In this document: piece after piece, positions 44,754 to 53,100 of the stretch
Layout: each line of letters begins with the position of its first letter
Numbering within the stretch: the first letter of the stretch is position 1
Source of the DNA: Bacillus sp. Marseille-Q1617
Lineage (GTDB): Bacteria > Bacillota > Bacilli > Bacillales > Bacillaceae_B
DNA length: 64,000 bases
Direction of reading: 5' to 3'
Assembly: GCF_903645295.1 (NCBI RefSeq)
Contig: NZ_CAHJXM010000001.1
Location: 2,171,501-2,235,500, forward strand
Position numbers and translations under genes: made by a program
Notes under the pieces: model-generated
Seen by the model: the letters and a program-made list of their open reading frames with translations, nothing else
Told to the model about the DNA's origin: nothing
Database searches by the model: none

Positions 44754-45854
44754 TTAACGCTTGATGTGCAGAAGCTGTTCACGCCTGGTCGGCTCAGGCG
44801 GAGTACCGATGATCAAGCCGAGTGATTTATTGTCTTTTGCCCTCAAGGAATGTTGGAAGAATCGTTCGGTTGAGAGAAATCTCCCGGTGGAGTTGATGAG
44901 TGCAAGTGTCTCAATCAACTTCCTCAGTTGTGTGCGGTCGAGGTCGTTCTTGAGGCGCATTATGTCATGATGTTCGGTCGCATAGTTGACCCACAGTTCC
45001 ACCTTGCATCCCTCTTTTATCAGGTAGAGGCAGACCGACACGGTGTATTCAATCAACTCCTCCATGTCTTTCCGGAGGTGAAACTGACCCTTTCCGACCA
45101 TGTTTAGGAAGATGGAATAGACATCCCCGTGGACTTTTTGATATTTTTTCGCGAGAAGCTTGTTCTCTTTGGCGGTCGCAAGCCAGTGAATATGCCTGAA
45201 ACTTTCATTCTCATACTCTTTGGTCCCTATGATGCTCGTCTCATCCAGAAACAAAGAGTAATAGGTCTGTTTATACCCCTGAAGCATGGATTTCAACTTC
45301 AAATCATGGATCTTCCCTATCCGGGGAAGGACTTTGAATGACGGGAGGTCATTCTTCACGCTTTCTACACGATAGGTTTGGAAGGACAGCGGATCCTTCA
45401 CTAGAAATTCAAGGTTACTCCACCGATGGATCCCCCTTCCTTTCCCTTTAAGTGTGACGGTGATCGTTTTTTGTGATTTCGCGGGTAGATCCAAGGATAT
45501 GGAGTACATGCTGCTTTCATCATCTCCCTCCGTAAAGACAAGTTCATATTCGCTCCTGCTCTCTATGTTCATCTTTATGCGATACATAGGTAGAGCAGAA
45601 TCGTTCCGAATTTCGATTTGGCATTTGACGAATTCATCGATGCTTGATGCGTCATGGTACTTTCTAATACTCCAGGAAATCTTCTTAACCTGTAGGTTTA
45701 GATACAACCTCGAGAATAGTGCCAAAGAAATAATCATAGAGAAGAGAAATACAAGATTGGTATACCCTGCGAAACTAGTGATAATGAGCAGGATCACGTT
45801 CAAGATCAAGACAAGAGGTGAAAAGATAAAGGGCGGTTCTTTATGAAACTTCAT
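44754..45854 (-). CDS. DUF58-domain membrane protein
   Basis: 366 residues with two N-terminal helices (about 10-50), a beta-rich exported-like or cytosolic region, and the DUF58 core KEYENESFRHIHWLATAKENKLLAKKYQ near residue 215, followed by a vWA-like fold. DUF58 proteins are usually encoded with a MoxR ATPase and a transglutaminase. Here the start overlaps the MoxR stop by four bases and the DUF4129 gene follows. Function remains unproven; chaperone-type assembly of a membrane complex is the common idea. Confidence 0.85.
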   Translation of the reverse strand: MKFHKEPPFIFSPLVLILNVILLIITSFAGYTNLVFLFSMIISLALFSRLYLNLQVKKISWSIRKYHDASSIDEFVKCQIEIRNDSALPMYRIKMNIESRSEYELVFTEGDDESSMYSISLDLPAKSQKTITVTLKGKGRGIHRWSNLEFLVKDPLSFQTYRVESVKNDLPSFKVLPRIGKIHDLKLKSMLQGYKQTYYSLFLDETSIIGTKEYENESFRHIHWLATAKENKLLAKKYQKVHGDVYSIFLNMVGKGQFHLRKDMEELIEYTVSVCLYLIKEGCKVELWVNYATEHHDIMRLKNDLDRTQLRKLIETLALINSTGRFLSTERFFQHSLRAKDNKSLGLIIGTPPEPTRREQLLHIKR

Positions 45855-46774
45855 GGTGTTTCGACCGGAACAGAAGTGCTGTCAAGGATTTCGTGTATGA
45901 TCGCTTCCTTCGAGGTCTTCACTTCCCCTTCCACATTCAACGAAATCCTGTGTGCTAAGAGAGGCAGCGCCAGTTCCTTTACATCTTCAGGCGTGCTGAA
46001 ATCCCTTCCGTATAGGAAAGCCCTCGACTGGATAGCCCTCATATAAGCAAGGGACCCGCGGGGACTCACCCCTATATCTACATATTTATGGTGCCGCGTC
46101 TTTTGAACGATGTCCATCAAATAATCCTCAATCTCTTCCAAGACGATGACATCCTTTACGTTCTGCTTCAACTGGATGATGTCTTCGGTGGAAATCACAC
46201 TCTCGATGATTTCAAGAGGGTTGGATGAACGGAACCTCCTTAGCATCATTTTTTCTTTTTCAGGAGACGGATATCCTTGTCTGATCGTGAGGAGGAAACG
46301 GTCCAACTGTGCATCCGGTAATGGGAAGGTACCAATGGAGTCATAGGGATTCTGCGTGGCAATGACACAAAAGGGTTTTGGTAAGTGATAGGTTACCCCT
46401 CCTAGTGTGACATGTTTCTTTTCCATCAGTTCGAGGAGTGCAGACTGGGTCCTCGGGACAGCCCGATTGATTTCATCGATGAGAAGCACGTTATTGAAAA
46501 CCGGACCCTTTCGGACTTTGAAATCACTCGTTTTCACATCGAAGTATTCCTGACCCACTATATCCGAGGGAAGCGTATCTGGAGTAAACTGCAGCCGGTT
46601 GAACGTACCGTCGATGCTTTTTGAAAAACACTTCGCCATCGTCGTTTTGCCGGTTCCCGGTACATCTTCAAGCAAGACATGACCATCACTCAAGAGAGCA
46701 ACAATCATCAGCTCAATCTCCTTGTCTTTATCAATCATAACTTTCGCTACATTTTCTTTAATCTTCTGCAGCAT
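45851..46774 (-). CDS. MoxR-type AAA ATPase
   Basis: 307 residues, typical MoxR length. Walker A LLEDVPGTGKTTMAKCF (about 36-52), Walker B VLLIDEINRAVPRTQSALLELMEKK, sensor 1 VIATQNPYDSIGTFPLPDAQLDRFL and the lid region SPRGSLAYMRAIQSRAFLYGRDF are all visible. MoxR proteins are chaperone-like ATPases that activate or assemble partner proteins, often with DUF58 proteins. First gene of the operon. Confidence 0.92.
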   Translation of the reverse strand: MLQKIKENVAKVMIDKDKEIELMIVALLSDGHVLLEDVPGTGKTTMAKCFSKSIDGTFNRLQFTPDTLPSDIVGQEYFDVKTSDFKVRKGPVFNNVLLIDEINRAVPRTQSALLELMEKKHVTLGGVTYHLPKPFCVIATQNPYDSIGTFPLPDAQLDRFLLTIRQGYPSPEKEKMMLRRFRSSNPLEIIESVISTEDIIQLKQNVKDVIVLEEIEDYLMDIVQKTRHHKYVDIGVSPRGSLAYMRAIQSRAFLYGRDFSTPEDVKELALPLLAHRISLNVEGEVKTSKEAIIHEILDSTSVPVETP

Positions 46775-46940
46775 TTGCCCACCCCTTTTCCTTTTATTCT
46801 GAACATTAAAATTATAACATTATTTTACAATTGATAGGTGTTTCCTTTCCTAATATATAGATAAATGGGATCCCATTTATATTCCCTCCCAAGACATATA
46901 GACAGTTTGTCCATTCTACCGAGATAACAGCTCTCCTGCT

Positions 46941-46969
46941 TTGGACAAATACTATTTTCGTAGTATGAT
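46941..46969 (+). promoter_or_regulatory. Sigma-A-like promoter overlapping a dyad
   Basis: TTGGAC (46941-46946) and TATGAT (46964-46969) are 17 bases apart. Directly at the -10 box begins an inverted repeat, ATACTAAG with CTTAGTAT (46968-47010), followed by TTTTCTTTTTT. The repeat could be an operator or an early terminator. No convincing gene follows on the plus strand. Confidence 0.5.
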
Positions 46970-47163
46970 ACTAAGTTTTTGCATAGACATCATTCGACGA
47001 TGCTTAGTATTTTCTTTTTTAAAGACGAATTAGTTGTGGCATACCTCAACTATGAAGCATTTCCTAAGAAAAGTGGAAAAATAATTGCATTATGTCAATA
47101 TTCAATCATACTCTCCCGTGCTAGATCTCTTTTGTATCGTCTACCCAAGAATCCTAATCGAAG

Positions 47164-47192
47164 AAAACCCAGAGCTAATGACTCTGGGTTTT
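47164..47192. terminator. Bidirectional terminator left of the accessory region
   Basis: AAAACCCAGAG pairs with CTCTGGGTTTT around seven bases, with A and T runs on both sides. It closes the minus-strand gene ending at 47266. Confidence 0.85.
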
Positions 47193-47210
47193 AATGTCTA
47201 TATTATCTTC

Positions 47211-47246
47211 TTGTCCCGTTAAAGCCCCCCTATAATGAAAGATTTC
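47211..47246 (-). repeat. Cassette-boundary-like motif 1
   Basis: Minus strand: GAAATCTTTCATTATAGGGG then GGCTTTAACGGGACAAG. It lies 20 bases past the stop of the 82-residue membrane protein gene and shares the hairpin-free CTTTC...GGGGGC...AACGGG order with the motifs further right. Confidence 0.55.
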
Positions 47247-47265
47247 TTTATATAATCATCTCGTT

Positions 47266-47514
47266 CTATGTTTTTTGATTGTTCCCTAGAAATTTCTCAA
47301 ATAGCGTCAATGATATATAGATAGCAACTCCCGATCCAACAATAATAAGAAATGAATTGGTTATATGATTTACGTCAATCTCATTCAATACTTGATAAAC
47401 CTCTCCATCGCTATTGTGCTGTACAAATTTCCATCCATCATACTCAAGTGTAAAGAAGGAGATGATTAAGCCAATGATTACCCCACCAATAATTGAAGTC
47501 AAACTTTTTTTCAT
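47266..47514 (-). CDS. Small two-helix membrane protein
   Basis: 82 residues with helices at about 5-23 and 53-74 separated by a hydrophilic loop (EYDGWKFVQHNSDGEVYQV). GGTGAAGGA stands before the ATG. First of the short unrelated genes of the accessory region; no recognisable function. Confidence 0.65.
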   Translation of the reverse strand: MKKSLTSIIGGVIIGLIISFFTLEYDGWKFVQHNSDGEVYQVLNEIDVNHITNSFLIIVGSGVAIYISLTLFEKFLGNNQKT

Positions 47515-47580
47515 TCCTTCACCCCTTCAATTTGAATTTGATAATAAATAGACGATAACCCATACAGCAAAGTTTTGTAT

Positions 47581-47670
47581 TATTCAATTAATGCTGCCCA
47601 ATAATGGAATAAGTAAATGCTGAATACCAGCAGCCCGATCTTAAGCTATTGCCCCCGTTAGTTGAAAAAG
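47581..47670 (-). repeat. Cassette-boundary-like motif 2, supplying a stop codon
   Basis: Minus strand: TTTTTCAACTAACGGGGGC at the right, then CAATAGCTTAAG, and CCATTATTGGGCAGCATTAA at the left. The TAA in CAACTAACGG is the stop codon of the gene at 47658, so that gene's end lies inside the repeated sequence. This is the clearest copy of the boundary motif. Confidence 0.7.
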
Positions 47671-47930
47671 AAAATCGCATTCAGAAGACTTCCAACGAAA
47701 AACAAAGGTGGCAAAGCACTTATAATCAAACCATATTTAATCCTCTTTTTGTTAAATAAAAGCACGGCACCAATTAGCCAGACTGCTATTACTAGTAGAA
47801 ATTGCGGATAAACAAATGCATTTCCTGTAAAATTCTCACCTAATCCTCCACTCGCAATAAAAAGTGAGATGGTGATCGTAATAATTCCCGTTAAAATAAG
47901 GTGAATGATTTTATATATTTTAAAGCTCAC
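47658..47930 (-). CDS. Small three-helix membrane protein
   Basis: 90 residues, three hydrophobic helices (about 8-28, 40-58, 66-86). The GTG start has GGAGGGG seven bases upstream. Its last residues and stop codon lie in the boundary motif (FFN-stop = TTC TTT TTC AAC TAA in part). Function unknown. Confidence 0.65.
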   Translation of the reverse strand: MSFKIYKIIHLILTGIITITISLFIASGGLGENFTGNAFVYPQFLLVIAVWLIGAVLLFNKKRIKYGLIISALPPLFFVGSLLNAIFFFN

Positions 47931-48053
47931 AAGAACCCCTCCTTTTTGGGTCTTTACTTGAAAAAGGGCGGCTATTCTCCACTGAAACTCACCACTATGC
48001 AGAACAACGAAGATTACTCCACTAATCCAGAAGAGCTTACAATTGTTATAATC

Positions 48054-48341
48054 TCAGTTTGTGATATTTGTAGCACTTTTATTTTTTTTTATCGATATTA
48101 AGATAGAGACTACTACCATAACCAGGCTATTAATGAGCAATAAAAATGCTAAAAATGCTGATCCAAATGCTTGACCTTGATCGTGAAGATAGCTTGCGTA
48201 CGTAAGACCAACAATATGAAATAACACGGGGATGACAAGCATGATCAAGCAGAGAATCCAATTGTGTTTCCTGTTGTTTTTGTTTCTTACAAATACAAAC
48301 CAACCACCTGCAAAAATGAAAAATGCCAATAGAATGAGCAT
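48054..48341 (-). CDS. Small three-helix membrane protein
   Basis: 95 residues with helices at about 2-18, 27-50 and 61-84, and a basic tail. GGGGGA is eight bases before the ATG. It resembles its neighbours only in size and hydrophobicity. Function unknown. Confidence 0.65.
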   Translation of the reverse strand: MLILLAFFIFAGGWFVFVRNKNNRKHNWILCLIMLVIPVLFHIVGLTYASYLHDQGQAFGSAFLAFLLLINSLVMVVVSILISIKKNKSATNITN

Positions 48342-48456
48342 AAATAATCCCCCTTAATCCAGCATATTCATTATATTTACATTTTACCTAATTATTTCAA
48401 ACTAGATTTAATTGCACAACCACTTATTTCATTAACTGGCCAGTTACAAGAAGAAA

Positions 48457-48487
48457 GAGCCTCAACCCACTAAGGGTCGAAGCTCTA
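48457..48487 (-). terminator. Stem-loop between the DUF1062 and membrane-protein genes
   Basis: AGAGC and GCTCT with inner ACCC and GGGT form a bulged stem. It lies in the gap downstream of the DUF1062 gene, beyond a GC-rich stretch (48541-48590) with boundary-like CCTGCC and CCCCCTTA pieces. Confidence 0.5.
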
Positions 48488-48509
48488 AAATGTCATAATA
48501 TTTGCAATA

Positions 48510-48597
48510 GCAACGTTCCTGCCAAATAATGAAATTAGGGTACAGCTGAAGATCGCCCGCCCGCCCGACCCTCAGCTAGTGTCTCCCCCTTAGAGAA
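48510..48597 (-). repeat. Cassette-boundary-like motif 3, diverged
   Basis: Minus strand contains TAAGGGGGAGAC at the right and TTTCATTATTTGGCAGG at the left, matching the order of the clearer copy at 47581-47670. The middle holds the GC-rich stem GGTCGGGCGGGCGGGCGAT. Confidence 0.45.
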
Positions 48598-48619
48598 TAT
48601 ACTTAGCAATGTTAATAGA

Positions 48620-49216
48620 TTATGATGTCAAAGCATCAACTTTGTACCACTCACCTTTGACTGTAATGTTCAAATCATCTATAACATTGCTCTTTATCTT
48701 CATGTTAGGATTTAGTAAAATCGTGCCATTCTGAGACAGTTTATTTACTTTTGACCTTGAAATGCCAAAAATCTCCGCTAAAAGTTTATCTATTCTAAGA
48801 CCAAAATGATATTTACAGCACAGTCTAATCGTAACCTCGTTAGATCGTGAATCGAGCTTTTCTTTTCTTAACTCGTACCGTATATCTGTATTTACATCAT
48901 TACAAAGTTTTCTTAATTTGTTGATTTGAAAAGCATAGTACCAAATGGTCTCTTTATCATTATTCATAAACTTTTGAATGAGCATTGAGTCAATGCTATT
49001 GATATTTACTCTTGATAAAATGGGGTAATTCCAAGTTCCCTCACAATGTGTACAGTTATAAATAAGCCAAATATCAACTATTTTTTGATTCGCATTTACC
49101 CTGAATTTCTCACTACAATAAAATTCTGTGTTCGTTTTACATTTACTACAATTTCGTTTTATATAAGGTGTTTCCTGAGCAATGATCTCATACACAAATG
49201 AATTATTTAAACTCAT
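48620..49216 (-). CDS. DUF1062-family protein with S4-like C-terminal part
   Basis: 198 residues. A zinc-ribbon-like N terminus has Cys pairs in RNCSKCKTNTEFYC and NCTHCEGTW; FRVNANQKIVDIWLIYNC and ILSRVNINSIDSM are hallmarks of DUF1062. The C-terminal LRIDKLLAEIFGISRSKVNK and NGTILLNP resemble an S4 RNA-binding domain. ATG 49216 has GGAGGA eight bases upstream; the longer frame to 49390 lacks one. The role is unknown, but the domains suggest RNA or ribosome contact. Confidence 0.82.
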   Translation of the reverse strand: MSLNNSFVYEIIAQETPYIKRNCSKCKTNTEFYCSEKFRVNANQKIVDIWLIYNCTHCEGTWNYPILSRVNINSIDSMLIQKFMNNDKETIWYYAFQINKLRKLCNDVNTDIRYELRKEKLDSRSNEVTIRLCCKYHFGLRIDKLLAEIFGISRSKVNKLSQNGTILLNPNMKIKSNVIDDLNITVKGEWYKVDALTS

Positions 49217-49585
49217 AAACCAGTTCCTCCTATTTATTAAGAGGAACGCAAAAAAAGTTGAATGGAGAAAGATTTTCCCATTAAAAAAACGGAATACCAC
49301 ATAGGTATCCCGCCGGAATGAAAACAACTGAATTATCCTGCGTTCCCTGTAATGGTTAAAAATAGGCACACTTCTCCCCTCGTTGAACAATGATGTTCAA
49401 AAAAAAGAAATGTACTATTTAGTTGCTTAACCATTACAAGTATGTTGGCAAAACCAATCCCACCTTCCAAATTTCTCCTGTGTTCTTAGTATACCATTGT
49501 TTTATCAATAATTTCCATTGTTTTCATTATCATTCAGGAGTAATACTGTTGGTTACTCTCCTCTTTCGAAGGCGCTTTTTTATTT

Positions 49586-49610
49586 CATTAAAGCCCCTGT
49601 TAGCTTATAA
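49586..49610 (-). repeat. Cassette-boundary-like motif 4
   Basis: Minus strand: ATAAGCTAACAGGGGCTTTA, 12 bases or fewer past the stop codon of the gene at 49622. A variant of ACTAACGGGGGC. Confidence 0.55.
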
Positions 49611-49621
49611 ATTTCACCTTA

Positions 49622-49819
49622 CTACTTATTATCTTCAGGGAAAGTTGCGTAATCACTGGTGGGGTAGTATCCTTTCCTGGCGTAGAATACCCCGAATAGA
49701 ATAGTACCGACTCCTATTATCTTCATAATAATGTTACCTAAAGTGCTGATATCATCAATAGTTAGTCCAATCAGGACAGAACCTATTAGAATAAAAAAAA
49801 CGCAAACAAACAGTCTCAA
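49622..49819 (-). CDS. Small two-helix membrane protein
   Basis: 65 residues with two helices (about 3-20 and 28-45) and a hydrophilic tail (RKGYYPTSDYATFPEDNK). The TTG start has GAGGAAGTG about eight bases upstream. Short accessory gene of unknown function. Confidence 0.6.
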   Translation of the reverse strand: MRLFVCVFFILIGSVLIGLTIDDISTLGNIIMKIIGVGTILFGVFYARKGYYPTSDYATFPEDNK

Positions 49820-49860
49820 TTTAATTCACTTCCTCATATAAAAATGGAGAAAAAGTTTTG

Positions 49861-49895
49861 GATTATTCAACTGCTGCCCGATAGTAGAAGAAAAA
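49861..49895 (-). repeat. Cassette-boundary-like motif 5
   Basis: Minus strand: TTCTTCTACTATCGGGCAGC then AGTTGAATAATC. It lies between the Nudix stop codon and the next gene and matches the left part of motif 2 (CCATTATTGGGCAGC...TTGAAT). Confidence 0.6.
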
Positions 49896-49915
49896 CTAGA
49901 GTTACTCTTTCTTAC

Positions 49916-50359
49916 TCAGGTAGTAATATCACTTCTTTTTCTAAGTAAATATGGTGCTGACTCGCTGCGTTTGATCAGTCCTTTTGTATTGCCTGTTATA
50001 TGAATGTACTCTTCTGCGTCTTGAACATTCATCCAGGTAACCTCTTCTATTTCTTCAGGCATAGATATCGTAATCTCTCCACCGGTGATCTTCCCTCTGA
50101 AAGTAAAGAAAACAGCGTGGTGTCCTCTTTCCTCAACAAACGCCTCACATACAGAAAAAACATCTCCAATTTCAACATCTAAACCCGTCTCTTCCTTCGC
50201 TTCTCTAATGGCAGCTTCTTCAAGCGTTTCCCCAGGCTCTACTGCCCCTCCAGGAAGTGTATAGTAAGAACCTTTTTTCCCTTGATTTTTTACCATTAAT
50301 ACATTCTCGCCCAGTTCATCAAATAGCAGCACATATGTGACATCTACTCGCTTCATCAT
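49916..50359 (-). CDS. Nudix hydrolase
   Basis: 147 residues with a complete Nudix box GGAVEPGETLEEAAIREAKEETGL near residues 37-60, written here in family form G-x5-E-x7-REUxEExGU. It would bind a metal and cleave a nucleoside-diphosphate-type bond. It is unrelated in detail to the Nudix gene at 11744 although both sit between boundary-like repeats. The substrate is unknown. Confidence 0.88.
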   Translation of the reverse strand: MMKRVDVTYVLLFDELGENVLMVKNQGKKGSYYTLPGGAVEPGETLEEAAIREAKEETGLDVEIGDVFSVCEAFVEERGHHAVFFTFRGKITGGEITISMPEEIEEVTWMNVQDAEEYIHITGNTKGLIKRSESAPYLLRKRSDITT

Positions 50360-50410
50360 TCACATCCGTTCTTTAGTTTATTCATCAACAATTTCTTCTC
50401 TTTAACACAC

Positions 50411-50487
50411 TACCAATTATTTCAAATATCATAATTATGAGCAATCTTCTTATTCTTTAAATGGCCCCTGTCATGAAGAAAGACGCT
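50411..50487 (-). repeat. Cassette-boundary-like motif 6 with 18-base repeat variant
   Basis: Minus strand: CTTTCTTCATGACAGGGGCC at the right and TTTGAAATAATTGGTA at the left, joining the two repeat types. It lies between the AraC gene and the Nudix gene. Confidence 0.55.
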
Positions 50488-50540
50488 TTCCATACTTCAG
50501 AAAGCGCCGGTTTGCTTAAGATCGTATACACATGAAGAAC

Positions 50541-51410
50541 TTATTTAATCGGAATCCATATCTCTGAGTATAAATCCGGACTATTTGGATCTTCATCCGT
50601 ATATAATTCAAATTCTGGTGTACCCGCATGCTCATACCCAGTGGAAGGGAACCATTCGGAGAAAATTCGTTTCCACGCATTTTGCATTGCAGCAGGCATT
50701 GGTCCATTCACTTCAAACACCGCCCACTTGGAAGAAGGGATTTCTAAGCTGAGCATCCCCTCTGGAACCTTCCCGGCGTACGAGGTTGCCACCCAATAAT
50801 CAAACACATTCGCTTTTTTTTGCTCTTCACTGACTCCTCCACAAACACCTAATACTCCTTTTACTACCCCGTCATTCAATTGAAACAGCCTATCGCATGT
50901 TCCATTTTGATTGACCTCTGCCCAAAGTTCCGGAATGCCCACTACGTTTTCTTCCTCTGCCACACAAGCAAATTCCCGCTTAATCCCGACGATTTGAAAC
51001 GCATTCTTCTCGACTACACTATACTTCATTGGTTCTGCCCCTTTCAAAGTGACCTGAATGATCAGGCGGTTATAGGATTGCAGTTTCCTCTTATACTTTC
51101 GCGCCTCACTTGGAGAAACCCCGTGCTGTCTGCGGAAAGCCTTCGAAAACGCCTCGGGAGTGTCATAGCCATATTTATAGGCAAGGTCAATAATCTTCGC
51201 CTCTGTTGTCAGCAATTCTTCTCCGGCCAATGTTAATCGCCGCCTTCTTAAATAGTCACCAACCGTCATTTCTGTCAAAACGGCAAACGTCCGCTGGAAG
51301 TGAAAAGGGGACACATTGGCTTGTTTAGCAATACTGTCTAACGTGATATCCTCCATCATATTTTGTTCCATGTACTCAATTGCCTTTTGTATCGACTCTA
51401 CCCATGCCAT
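50541..51410 (-). CDS. AraC-family regulator with GyrI-like effector domain
   Basis: 289 residues. Two helix-turn-helix units fill the first 105 residues (ITLDSIAKQANVSPFHFQRTF and IIDLAYKYGYDTPEAFSKAFRRQHGVSP). Residues about 125-289 form a GyrI/Rob-like small-molecule domain (WAVFEVNGPMPAAMQNAWKR, FSEWFPSTGYEHAGTPEFEL). Regulators of this build respond to drugs or other small amphipathic ligands. No partner pump lies adjacent, so the target is unknown. Confidence 0.9.
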   Translation of the reverse strand: MAWVESIQKAIEYMEQNMMEDITLDSIAKQANVSPFHFQRTFAVLTEMTVGDYLRRRRLTLAGEELLTTEAKIIDLAYKYGYDTPEAFSKAFRRQHGVSPSEARKYKRKLQSYNRLIIQVTLKGAEPMKYSVVEKNAFQIVGIKREFACVAEEENVVGIPELWAEVNQNGTCDRLFQLNDGVVKGVLGVCGGVSEEQKKANVFDYWVATSYAGKVPEGMLSLEIPSSKWAVFEVNGPMPAAMQNAWKRIFSEWFPSTGYEHAGTPEFELYTDEDPNSPDLYSEIWIPIK

Positions 51411-51489
51411 GGCCTTCCACTCCTTATAGTCATCATAGCAACCTTTTAAAAACGTATCCTGTCAATTTGTGCTTTGTTGTGGCAGGTTC

Positions 51490-51549
51490 GGGAAGCAGCG
51501 GGATGATTCTTTTGCTACAGTAACAAAAGAACCATCCCCGTGTTCCGTA
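51490..51549 (-). repeat. GGGGACGGTTC-family hairpin
   Basis: GGGATGATTCTTTTG pairs with CAAAAGAACCATCCC, extended outward by CGGGAA and TTCCG. It lies 17 bases past the stop of the gene at 51567 and may end its transcript. Related hairpins are at 52222, 56375 and 59242. Confidence 0.7.
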
Positions 51550-51566
51550 CTTTACTCCGTCATACC

Positions 51567-52136
51567 TCACTCATACTTATGCCACCTGAAATCCTCTTGT
51601 CTGAACATATTGGTACCCTTCGGATAGCCAAAGTAGTAGAACTTTTTTCCATTTTCATCAAAGGCCGTGGCATTAAGTTTGTCTATTTGCTCACTAAACG
51701 GAAACAAAAAAGTAACACGCTCACCTTTACTCACTTTTCTGCGTTCGACTTGGGGCTCCACCCCCGCTTCGATATAAGCCACATTTTCATTATTAGAAAT
51801 GACACTCAAATAAGTAAGGGCGTTTTCTTCCGTGGTAACGCTCATGCCTCCAACAAGCTGGAGGGGGGCTGAGGTATAGGGAGTATATGTAGAATAATTA
51901 CTTCTATAAAGCAAGCCTGACTTTTCGGCTAATACTGTCCTGTACTCTTCTTTCACGTCACTTTTGAATAACAGAACCTTGGCCTCCCCGATTCCATTTT
52001 GATCCACATATTCAAAGTCATCTGTCAGGGAAGGGTTGCTCAGGGCTGCACTTTCAGGCGTGAACCGATAATTACTCAACAAAAACATGAACACGGCCAT
52101 CCCAATAGATACTAAAATCAATACTACTCTTCTCAC
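51567..52136 (-). CDS. Membrane-anchored hypothetical protein
   Basis: 189 residues: a short basic start, one N-terminal helix (RRVVLILVSIGMAVFMFLLS) and an exported region of about 165 residues with no cysteine and no motif that I recognise (AKVLLFKSDVKEEYRTV; VTFLFPFSEQIDKLNATAFD). The late FDENGKKFYYFGYPKG looks like a beta hairpin. The gene is flanked on both sides by GGGGACGGTTC-family hairpins. Confidence 0.65.
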   Translation of the reverse strand: MRRVVLILVSIGMAVFMFLLSNYRFTPESAALSNPSLTDDFEYVDQNGIGEAKVLLFKSDVKEEYRTVLAEKSGLLYRSNYSTYTPYTSAPLQLVGGMSVTTEENALTYLSVISNNENVAYIEAGVEPQVERRKVSKGERVTFLFPFSEQIDKLNATAFDENGKKFYYFGYPKGTNMFRQEDFRWHKYE

Positions 52137-52221
52137 TTCAGTACTCCCTTTCCATCTTCACTAAAACTCTCTTAAACTTATTTTTATTAATCGGGAAAGG
52201 TTCTCAATCTACTTTTCCCTA

Positions 52222-52279
52222 GGAAGCATGGGGACGGTTCATGGGCTGCTGTAGCAAGAGAACCATCCCCGTGCTTCCC
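52222..52279. repeat. GGGGACGGTTC-family hairpin
   Basis: GGAAGCATGGGGACGGTTC pairs with GAACCATCCCCGTGCTTCC, nearly perfect over 19 bases, around a 20-base loop. It lies upstream of the gene at 51567, outside any terminator position for it, which fits a dispersed REP-like repeat. Confidence 0.8.
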
Positions 52280-52770
52280 AAAAAGAAGCCTAAGATATGC
52301 TCCCGTTTATTGAATATCAAAGGTAATTTGTTGCGGTTTCGACATCAAACATTCCACTCTCTCTTAAATATCGGGGAAACTAAATGGACGTGGTCAGCAC
52401 CTATAATGAACACGGTTCTGTCTGAAGGGGAGCTTATTATTTTTGCCAAGTTGGAGGGTATGATTAAATTTCTTTGGTACCACCTCCTGAGCCAATCAAT
52501 GACTACGCAATTAATTTTACTAGTTTGGTGGGATTGAACCTTTTTACTTTTTCTACAACTTCCCTTATTTCTCTTTGTCTTCTATTGTTTAATAGATCAT
52601 CAACTTCTACTTTGTGACTTCTGTATGTAAACCTGCCATCCCTTGTTCTTCCATTAACCTGCCCTTCAACTTAATACCAATTATTTCAAAATACAGCCGT
52701 TTACTCAAGGGAAATTTCAAACAAAAAGGAAGCTCATCCTGATTCGATAAGCCCCCGTTAGCGAAAGATG
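52280..52770. other. Intergenic stretch with a coding-like remnant and repeats
   Basis: No complete gene is present. On the minus strand a frame from about 52668 to 52508 reads GRTRDGRFTYRSHKVEVDDL and continues with lysine-rich helix to ALA-stop-like end, but it has no start codon, so it looks like the tail of a lost gene. The exact 18-base repeat is at 52674-52691 and boundary motifs are at 52648-52672 and 52745-52770. Confidence 0.4.
52648..52770 (-). repeat. Cassette-boundary-like motif 7
   Basis: Minus strand: CATCTTTCGCTAACGGGGGC at the right, directly after the stop codon of the gene at 52771; the 18-base repeat TTTTGAAATAATTGGTAT in the middle; and TTGAAGGGCAGGTTAATGGA at the left. 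It has all three recurring parts in one gap. Confidence 0.65.
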
Positions 52771-53055
52771 CTATTTCATTTTTATACCTTGTACTTGGGC
52801 ATAATCGTTAATTTCTTTTATTAGGTTTTTTCTATAAATAGATGTACTATATGGAATATCTCTTTGGCTTTCACCAGTAAATGTATATTCAGGAAAGATA
52901 ATAAAGTTGTCTTGGTCCATTTTTTTTATAATAAACTCGTTACCTTCAAACTCGCCACTTCTTATATGTACGTTTGAGATAAAGTTCATTATTTCATCAT
53001 ATAAATCCTGATACATTATTTCTGATTGTAAAAACCTTTTTATCACGTTATCCAT
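52771..53055 (-). CDS. Hypothetical protein, 94 residues
   Basis: A soluble acidic-to-neutral protein without membrane segments. The centre VHIRSGEFEGNEFIIKKMD and IIFPEYTFTGESQRDIPYST look like a small beta sheet. GGGAGTG is seven bases before the ATG. Boundary-like repeats flank it on both sides. No family recognised. Confidence 0.6.
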   Translation of the reverse strand: MDNVIKRFLQSEIMYQDLYDEIMNFISNVHIRSGEFEGNEFIIKKMDQDNFIIFPEYTFTGESQRDIPYSTSIYRKNLIKEINDYAQVQGIKMK

Positions 53056-53100
53056 TTAACTCACTCCCTCTTTTTCCCATAGGTCAACATTTACATAGTA

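Noticed and set aside
46979..47194. Plus-strand open frame of 71 residues next to a promoter-like sequence
   Set aside because: It starts with TTG without a ribosome binding site, its composition is not protein-like, and a terminator covers its end.
52241..52537. Plus-strand open frame of 98 residues
   Set aside because: It begins inside the REP-like hairpin, has no ribosome binding site and overlaps the coding-like remnant on the other strand.
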